Assembly: GCA_015494645.1 (NCBI GenBank)
Contig: WGAU01000161.1
Coordinates: 1 to 19,091 of the forward strand
From: Aquificota bacterium
Lineage (GTDB): Bacteria > Thermosulfidibacterota > Thermosulfidibacteria > Thermosulfidibacterales > Thermosulfidibacteraceae
Length of the DNA: 19,091 bases
Reading direction: 5' to 3'
A model generated the notes under the pieces. That model searched no databases. It worked only from the letters and a program-made list of their open reading frames with translations, and was not told the origin of the DNA. The first letter of the stretch is position 1, and every line of letters starts with the position of its first letter. Made by a program: the position numbers and the translations under genes. Positions 14,422 through 19,091 of the stretch are shown here, in pieces.

Positions 14422-14461
14422 CAAAAATAAAGGGGCGTCCGGAATCTTTTCGGACGCCCTT
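14422..14461 (-). terminator. Intrinsic terminator of the prs-rplY-pth-hppA genes
   Basis: GGGCGTCCG (14433-14441) pairs with CGGACGCCC (14451-14459), extended by one G-T and one A-T pair, with a 9-nt loop. On the minus strand the stem is followed by TTATTTTTG. It lies 16 bp after the hppA stop. Confidence 0.9.
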
Positions 14462-14477
14462 ACAGTCAGGAGAACAC

Positions 14478-16466
14478 TTACTTAACCATGTGCTTTAGAA
14501 GGGGAGCTATGGTGAGAGACACTATGGACATGAGCTTTATAAGTATGTTCATGGCAGGACCTGTAGTATCCTTGAAGGGATCGCCCACGGTATCTCCCAC
14601 AACAGCAGCTTTGTGAGCCTCAGAACCTTTACCACCAAAGTGCCCTGCCTCAATATACTTCTTGGCATTGTCCCACGCACCACCAGCATTTGCCATAAGA
14701 ATTCCCAAAAGCACACCTGAAAGAGTAGCACCGGCAAGCATTCCACCAAGAGCTTCGGGACCTAAAATGAAGCCCACCAGCACAGGAGCTATAACGGCAC
14801 CAACACCTGGAGCAATCATTTCCTTCAAGGCGTTAACCGTCGCAATATCCACACACCTTGCAGGATCAGGCTTGGCCTTACCCTCAAGCAACCCAGGAAT
14901 CTCCCTGAACTGGCGCCTTATCTCCTCAACCATGGCAAAGGCTGCTCTTCCTACAGCCCTCATGGTCATGGCACCAAGTACAAAGGGAATGGCACCACCG
15001 ATGAAGACACCAGCAACAACATCCGCTTTGGTAACATCTATGCTTTTAAGTCCCACCGTACTGGAGTAAGCGGAGAAAAGAGCCAAAGCCGTCATGGCTG
15101 CAGAACCAATGGCAAATCCCTTACCTATAGCAGCGGTGGTGTTTCCAAGGGCATCAAGACTGTCAGTGATCTTTCTCGTTTCAGGCCCAAGCTCCGCCAT
15201 CTCTGCAATACCACCAGCGTTATCTGCCACGGGTCCGTAAGCATCAACAGACATGGTAACACCTATGGTCCCCAGCATACCCACAGCTGTAAGGGCTATA
15301 CCGTAAAGGCCAGCAGCCTTATAAGCAAAAAACACACCTAAAGCTATAAGGAACAATGGTAAACCAACGCTCTCCATTCCCACTGCAAAACCCTGAATAA
15401 TGTCCGTAGCAGCCCCTGTCTGGGCCGACTCTGCAATGGTCACAATGGGCTTTCCTGAGGTGTAGTACTCTGTAATGAGACCTATAGCTATACCCACAGC
15501 GGTTCCGATGAATATGGACCAGAAAACGCCAGTAGGCAATTTAAGTCCTTTTGCAATAGGATAGGCCAGTACCACAAAGAGAATAGCCGCTACAAAAGTG
15601 GAATAACGAAGAGCAGCAGCAGGGTTCATGTTCTTGAATATCACCATACACAGAACGGCAACTATGGATGCGCAAAGACCAGCCATTATCATTATTATGG
15701 GATAAACCATCCACCTGAAGGTCTCAGAGGGAGCCAGCCCCATGGAAACAGCAATGGCTATACAGGCAACCACCGACTCTACATAGGACTCAAAAAGGTC
15801 AGCTCCCATACCGGCAACATCACCTACATTGTCTCCAACGTTGTCGGCTATAACACCGGGATTCCTCGGGTCATCCTCAGGGATACCGGCCTCAACCTTA
15901 CCCACAAGATCGGCTCCCACATCGGCGCTCTTGGTATATATACCTCCTCCCACCCTGGCGAACAGGGCAAAGAAAGAAGCTCCCATGGCAAAGCCATTGA
16001 GTACCTGAGGCTGGACCTCACCAAAGAGCAAGAAAAGTATACCCAATCCTAAAAGACCCAAGCTTGCAACAGAAAGACCCATAACCGCTCCGCTGAAGAA
16101 AGCGGTAACAAGAGCCCTGTCCTGACCGTACTGATTAGCAGCAGCGGCGGTTCTCACATTACCCCTGGTTGCTGCTTTCATACCAAAGAATCCAGCCAGA
16201 GCAGAACACATAGCTCCAAAAACAAACGCCACCCCTGTCCAGAACCCTAAAAATATGGCAAGAAGGATAGCTATTACAATCACGAATAGAGCCACTATCT
16301 TATACTCTCTCTTTAAGAAGGCCATGGCGCCTTCATGAATCATATCAGATATCTCTTTCATAACCTCTGTCCCCACAGGCTGGGACTTCACATACAGAAA
16401 AATCAAACCGGCTACTACAAGACCTATCAGCCCCAAAAGCGGAGCGTAAACCACCCAGTATTCCAT
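14478..16466 (-). CDS. hppA: Membrane-bound ion-pumping pyrophosphatase, K+-dependent type
   Basis: An inner-membrane pump of 662 residues and about 16 spans that couples pyrophosphate hydrolysis to export of H+ and/or Na+. The PPi/Mg site is obvious: GGGIYTKSADVGADLVGKVEAG, DDPRNPGVIADNVGDNVGD (numbered about 173-217 from ATG 16466) and VDAYGPVADNAGG. GNTTAAIGKG has Ala445 and Gly448 where K+-independent enzymes have Lys and Thr, so K+ dependence is expected. The gate helix reads DLFESYVES with two Glu (226 and 230), so ion specificity is not settled. ATG 16466 is preferred over GTG 16472 because GGAGG lies 9 nt upstream of the ATG and too near the GTG. It follows pth closely; an unusual neighbour, though PPi is released by PRPP-using enzymes supplied by prs. 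Confidence 0.95.
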   Translation of the reverse strand: MEYWVVYAPLLGLIGLVVAGLIFLYVKSQPVGTEVMKEISDMIHEGAMAFLKREYKIVALFVIVIAILLAIFLGFWTGVAFVFGAMCSALAGFFGMKAATRGNVRTAAAANQYGQDRALVTAFFSGAVMGLSVASLGLLGLGILFLLFGEVQPQVLNGFAMGASFFALFARVGGGIYTKSADVGADLVGKVEAGIPEDDPRNPGVIADNVGDNVGDVAGMGADLFESYVESVVACIAIAVSMGLAPSETFRWMVYPIIMIMAGLCASIVAVLCMVIFKNMNPAAALRYSTFVAAILFVVLAYPIAKGLKLPTGVFWSIFIGTAVGIAIGLITEYYTSGKPIVTIAESAQTGAATDIIQGFAVGMESVGLPLFLIALGVFFAYKAAGLYGIALTAVGMLGTIGVTMSVDAYGPVADNAGGIAEMAELGPETRKITDSLDALGNTTAAIGKGFAIGSAAMTALALFSAYSSTVGLKSIDVTKADVVAGVFIGGAIPFVLGAMTMRAVGRAAFAMVEEIRRQFREIPGLLEGKAKPDPARCVDIATVNALKEMIAPGVGAVIAPVLVGFILGPEALGGMLAGATLSGVLLGILMANAGGAWDNAKKYIEAGHFGGKGSEAHKAAVVGDTVGDPFKDTTGPAMNILIKLMSIVSLTIAPLLKHMVK

Positions 16467-16479
16467 AGCCACACCTCCC

Positions 16480-17073
16480 TTAGCATAGGTTAGAAACCTT
16501 TCTTCTGTTACACTTTTCCATGGCCTTATCTATACCATAGAGCACGAAATCTTCAATACAGGCCTGTGCTTTACAAAAAGCGTTTTCCAATTTTTTCAAT
16601 TCTTGATCTTTTAAAGGATTCAAAAGCCACTCAACTATGGCCTCCCTATCCCTCTCCCTTCCAGGTGGTCTTCCTGTTCCTATCCTCACCCGTGAAAAAT
16701 CGCTCTTCCCTGTAACCTCTATTATGGACATCAACCCTCTGTGTCCCCCATGTCCTCCCCCCTTCTTCATTCTCACATGGCCCTCAGGCAGATCTAAATC
16801 ATCGTGAATTACAAGCACACTATCCGGATGGACCTCTACCCTATCAAACCAATGAGTTAAAGCTATTCCAGATCTATTCATGTAAGTAAGAGGCTTAACA
16901 AGAACTACTGGCTTTTCAGAGAATAAACCCTCGCCATAAATAAAAAAATCCCCCTCCTTGGTGAGGGGGATTTTCCACTCAACAGATAACCTATCAACCA
17001 CTATAAAACCAAAATTATGCCTTGTCCTCTCGTATTCCGCTCCAGGATTTCCGAGCCCGATAATAAGCTTCAC
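16480..17073 (-). CDS. pth: Peptidyl-tRNA hydrolase
   Basis: Pth releases peptides from prematurely dropped peptidyl-tRNAs and is usually essential. The 197-residue protein has GLGNPG (6-11), the catalytic His19 in TRHNFGF, Asn66 in TYMNRSG, and HDDLDLP with the catalytic-dyad Asp91. In GGGHGGHRGL the position equal to the substrate-binding Asn114 of E. coli is Arg112, a difference worth noting though I think it recurs in related bacteria. The gene starts 3 bp after rplY in the common prs-rplY-pth order. Its codons 34-45 contain a strong hairpin followed by a T-run (see the terminator entry), which may cut its transcripts short. The C-terminus (residues 175-197) is slightly longer and richer in Cys and Lys than in many homologues. 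Confidence 0.95.
   Translation of the reverse strand: MKLIIGLGNPGAEYERTRHNFGFIVVDRLSVEWKIPLTKEGDFFIYGEGLFSEKPVVLVKPLTYMNRSGIALTHWFDRVEVHPDSVLVIHDDLDLPEGHVRMKKGGGHGGHRGLMSIIEVTGKSDFSRVRIGTGRPPGRERDREAIVEWLLNPLKDQELKKLENAFCKAQACIEDFVLYGIDKAMEKCNRRKVSNLC
16934..16974 (-). terminator. Terminator-like hairpin inside the pth coding sequence
   Basis: AAAATCCCCCTC (plus-strand 16945-16956) and GAGGGGGATTTT (16963-16974) are a perfect 12-bp inverted repeat with a 6-nt loop. In the pth mRNA the stem ends in a run of seven U followed by AUUUA. It codes for the KIPLTKEGDFFIYG part of Pth. The shape is that of an intrinsic terminator, in the sense strand of a translated gene. Confidence 0.6.
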
Positions 17074-17076
17074 GAG

Positions 17077-17676
17077 CTACTCTTCAGTAAGCACCTCTTC
17101 CTCACCCTCTTCTGGTGTTTCCTCTTCCTCAGGTGCCACAACGGTAACTACCGGTTGATCGGGATCCTCTGTGATCTTTATGCCTTCAGGAACCTTAATG
17201 TCTCTGACAAACAGAGTATCTCCCAAATCCAAATGGCTCACATCCACCTCAAGCTCTTCCACCATGTTTCTGGGCAGACACTCAATCTCCACCTCATCCA
17301 TAAGAATCTCAAGGGTACCACCCTTCTTAACTCCTACCGCTTCACCCACTATCTTAATGGGAACTGCAAGGGATATGAGCTGACCGTAAGTAATCTCGTA
17401 AAAGTCCACATGAAGAACTGCACCAGTAACGGGATGCTTCTGAACATCCTTAATAATGACATCCTTCTCACCAATACCTTCTATATTCAGCTTCCAAATC
17501 TTTGCCTCGCTGACCTCACCCTTAAGATGTCTGATTATGGTTTTGGCAAGCACAGCCAACGGCTTATTGCCAAGCTCTCCACCGTATATGATAGCCGGAA
17601 TATAACCCTGCCTTCTCAATTTTCTGGCTTCTCCTTTACCCCTTCCCTCTCTCAAAACAGCCTGAAAAGCCTCCAT
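17077..17676 (-). CDS. rplY: Large ribosomal subunit protein bL25, long (CTC/TL5) form
   Basis: bL25 binds 5S rRNA on the large subunit. The 199-residue protein has the N-terminal L25 domain (REGRGKGEARKLRRQGYIPAIIYGG and HVDFYEI) and the C-terminal CTC/TL5 domain (VPIKIVGEAVGVKKGG, DVSHLDLGDTLFVRDI), ending in an acidic tail of mostly Glu (about 180-199). Start ATG 17676 is chosen because GGAGG lies 8 nt upstream; the earlier ATG at 17691 is part of that ribosome site. It lies between prs and pth, the usual bacterial order, and its ribosome site sits right after the prs stop codon, so translation is probably coupled. Confidence 0.95.
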   Translation of the reverse strand: MEAFQAVLREGRGKGEARKLRRQGYIPAIIYGGELGNKPLAVLAKTIIRHLKGEVSEAKIWKLNIEGIGEKDVIIKDVQKHPVTGAVLHVDFYEITYGQLISLAVPIKIVGEAVGVKKGGTLEILMDEVEIECLPRNMVEELEVDVSHLDLGDTLFVRDIKVPEGIKITEDPDQPVVTVVAPEEEETPEEGEEEVLTEE

Positions 17677-17691
17677 AACCATCACCTCCAT

Positions 17692-18627
17692 TTATCTAAA
17701 TAAAGAACTAACAGACTCCTCATGATGTATGCGCCTGATCGCCTCACCTAAAAGGCTGGCTATAGATAAAACCTTTACCTTTGTAAACTCCCTTCTCAAC
17801 GGAATAGTGTCCGTAACCATCACTTCCTTAATCTCTGAACTTTCTATCCTCTCATAGGCAGGACCGGAGAACACAGGATGAGTAGCCGCTGCGTATACCT
17901 CCGTAGCACCAGCCTCAAGAAGAGCCTTAGCGGACTTTACCAAAGTTCCGGCAGTATCTATCATGTCATCCAGTATAAAAGCCTTCTTGCCCTCAACCTC
18001 ACCTATAACATGCATAACCTCAGCCACATTAGGCTGATCCCTTCTCTTATCAATAATAGCTAAAGGCCACCCCATCTTCTTGGCAAAAAGACGGGCTCTC
18101 TCTACACCTCCTGCGTCCGGAGACACCACCACAAAACCATCGCTTCCCAAGTTCCTATGAACATAGTCCAAAAAAATAGGAATTGCTGCCAAATTATCCA
18201 CGGGTATGTTAAAGAACCCCTGTATCTGCCCCGCATGAAGATCCACAGTAAGGACCCTGGACGCCCCAGCAGCAGTTATAAGGTCAGCAACAAGACGAGC
18301 ACTTATGGGCACTCTTGGCTGAACCTTTCTATCCTGACGGGCATAACCGAAATATGGGATAACAGCCGTTATTCTCCCGGCAGAAGCCCTTTTACACGCA
18401 TCAATCATAACAAGAAGCTCCATAAGATTCTCATTCACCGGAGGACAAGTTGGCTGTATAATAAATACATCATCACCTCTAACACTCTCCTTAAACTGAA
18501 CATTTACCTCACCATCGCTGAACCTTCCCACAAACACATCACCTAAAGGAATTCCCAAATATGAACATACATCTTTAGCAAGCTTCTTATTGGCATTTCC
18601 CGTAAATACCTTTAAAGAAAACGACAT
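17692..18627 (-). CDS. prs: Ribose-phosphate pyrophosphokinase (PRPP synthetase)
   Basis: Prs makes phosphoribosyl pyrophosphate from ribose 5-phosphate and ATP for nucleotide, histidine and tryptophan synthesis. The 311-residue protein shows GRFSDGE near 35, QPTCPPVNENLMELL, the flexible-loop region YARQDRK, DLHAGQIQGFF, SPDAGGVERA and the PRPP-binding loop DDMIDTAGTL near 217-226: a class I enzyme. ATG 18627 is used since GGAGG lies 5 nt before it; the longer GTG start at 18642 would absorb this site. An intrinsic terminator separates it from rpsU; TATAAA at about 18643-18648 (minus strand) is a possible -10 without a clear -35. Confidence 0.96.
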   Translation of the reverse strand: MSFSLKVFTGNANKKLAKDVCSYLGIPLGDVFVGRFSDGEVNVQFKESVRGDDVFIIQPTCPPVNENLMELLVMIDACKRASAGRITAVIPYFGYARQDRKVQPRVPISARLVADLITAAGASRVLTVDLHAGQIQGFFNIPVDNLAAIPIFLDYVHRNLGSDGFVVVSPDAGGVERARLFAKKMGWPLAIIDKRRDQPNVAEVMHVIGEVEGKKAFILDDMIDTAGTLVKSAKALLEAGATEVYAAATHPVFSGPAYERIESSEIKEVMVTDTIPLRREFTKVKVLSIASLLGEAIRRIHHEESVSSLFR

Positions 18628-18644
18628 CTCAACCTCCGGCACCT

Positions 18645-18690
18645 TTATAAAAACGCTAAAAAAGCGGGGACTTTCAAAAGCCCCCGCTTG
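18645..18690 (-). terminator. Intrinsic terminator after rpsU
   Basis: AAGCGGGG (18662-18669) pairs with CCCCGCTT (18682-18689); CTT and AAG add an inner stem. On the minus strand the stem is followed by TTTT and, after AGCG, TTTTT. It lies 30 bp past the rpsU stop, separating rpsU from prs. Confidence 0.85.
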
Positions 18691-18719
18691 GAAACGCAGT
18701 AAAAGGAAGAGAAAAGGCC

Positions 18720-18938
18720 TTAATACATCTCCATCTGCTTCATTTTCTGCTGAAGCTTTCTCAGCTTTTTGCGGGCCTTGAGAAGCTTCTTGCGACGCCT
18801 CTGGGTTGGCTTTTCATAATACATTGCCTTTTTGATCTCCTTAACCAACCCCTCTTTCTCAATCTTCTTCCTGAGCTTCTTCAGGGCCGCATCAATATCA
18901 CCATCAACCACAACAGCCGCGTTTACAACTCTTCCCAC
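18720..18938 (-). CDS. rpsU: Small ribosomal subunit protein bS21
   Basis: bS21 is a small basic protein of the 30S platform near the anti-Shine-Dalgarno end of 16S rRNA. The 72-residue sequence has the family layout: a short N-terminal strand (VVNAAVVVDGDIDAALKK), EKEGLVKEIKKAMYYEKPTQRRRKK with the typical YEKPT.RRR motif, and a Lys/Arg-rich helix to the end. The C-terminus has an additional Met/Gln-rich stretch (LQQKMKQMEMY). The start is GTG 18938, with AAAGGGGGG 9 nt upstream; no ATG is in frame near it. It has its own terminator, and a weak promoter-like sequence lies upstream at 18978-19005. Confidence 0.93.
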   Translation of the reverse strand: MGRVVNAAVVVDGDIDAALKKLRKKIEKEGLVKEIKKAMYYEKPTQRRRKKLLKARKKLRKLQQKMKQMEMY

Positions 18939-18977
18939 CTAATACATCCCCCCTTTCCTCACAAAAATCCACCGCCA

Positions 18978-19005
18978 AAGTTATCCATTTTTGGGCCAAA
19001 GTCAA
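18978..19005 (-). promoter_or_regulatory. Possible promoter of rpsU
   Basis: On the minus strand TTGACT (19005-19000), a 16-nt spacer and TAACTT (18983-18978). The -35 is good and the -10 is poor. Confidence 0.3.
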
Positions 19006-19082
19006 GAGCAGATTAACTCAAGAACCTCAATAGAACACCAAAGAAGAGACCTCCTACGATGAGCGTTTTATATAACTGCGTT

Positions 19083-19091
19083 TGCTATAAT
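19083..19091 (+). promoter_or_regulatory. Possible extended -10 promoter element at the window edge
   Basis: TGCTATAAT ends the window on the plus strand: a perfect TATAAT with the TGn extension. No -35 match is seen 17 nt upstream. It would drive a gene outside the window, divergent from rpsU. Confidence 0.35.

Noticed and set aside
19021..19084. Small hydrophobic open frame on the minus strand upstream of rpsU (YKTLIVGGLFFGVLLRFLS)
   Set aside because: It looks membrane-like but is about 22 codons long, has an in-frame stop (TAG, 19087-19085) directly upstream and no usable start codon; a broken gene end cannot be shown from this window.
19059..19091. Plus-strand ATG at the window end (MSVLYNCVCYN)
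   Set aside because: No ribosome site, only 11 codons visible, and it overlaps a likely promoter element.

Overview
The window looks like ordinary chromosomal DNA from a Gram-negative, probably thermophilic, anaerobic bacterium. I see an outer-membrane beta-barrel C-terminus, a lipobox protein and a secreted protein. There is also a THEP1-type NTPase, a membrane pyrophosphatase, late cobalamin genes, and Lys/Glu-rich proteins with moderate GC. A relative of the Desulfobacterota, Thermodesulfobacteria or Thermosulfidibacter is my guess; no marker here settles the taxon. I found no mobile element, tRNA, rRNA or CRISPR array. No gene-free stretch exceeds 300 bases; the longest is 14264-14477.

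Layout. Positions 3-362 (+) are the end of an outer-membrane protein, converging on a minus-strand operon cobS-cobD-metF (2994 to 411), whose genes overlap by ATGA. A divergent block on the plus strand follows: THEP1 NTPase, amtB with an NtrC-like site in front, a DUF3568 lipoprotein overlapping amtB, and an unrecognised secreted Cys-rich protein. The last converges on a minus-strand HAD hydrolase, with the two stop codons overlapping.

From 14263 down to 6809 runs a minus-strand gene set: amidohydrolase, biotin carboxylase, biotinyl carrier, AUH-like enoyl-CoA hydratase, carboxyltransferase, then (after a 75-bp gap with a promoter-like sequence and a palindrome) HMG-CoA synthase, thiolase and a DUF35 zinc-ribbon/OB protein, ending at a terminator. 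The last three match the archaeal thiolase/HMG-CoA synthase/DUF35 complex. The carboxylase and hydratase match the 3-methylcrotonyl-CoA to HMG-CoA steps of leucine breakdown. Together they would link 3-methylcrotonyl-CoA with three acetyl-CoA through HMG-CoA without HMG-CoA lyase. This is the most interesting part of the window. Direction and carboxylase substrate are inferred.

From 18938 down to 14478 the minus strand holds rpsU (own terminator), then prs-rplY-pth-hppA. pth carries a hairpin plus T-run inside its coding sequence that looks like an intrinsic terminator and could control pth and hppA output. Several starts were moved downstream of the longest possible start because a good ribosome binding site sits in front of the internal codon (THEP1, secreted protein, amidohydrolase, hppA, rplY, prs).
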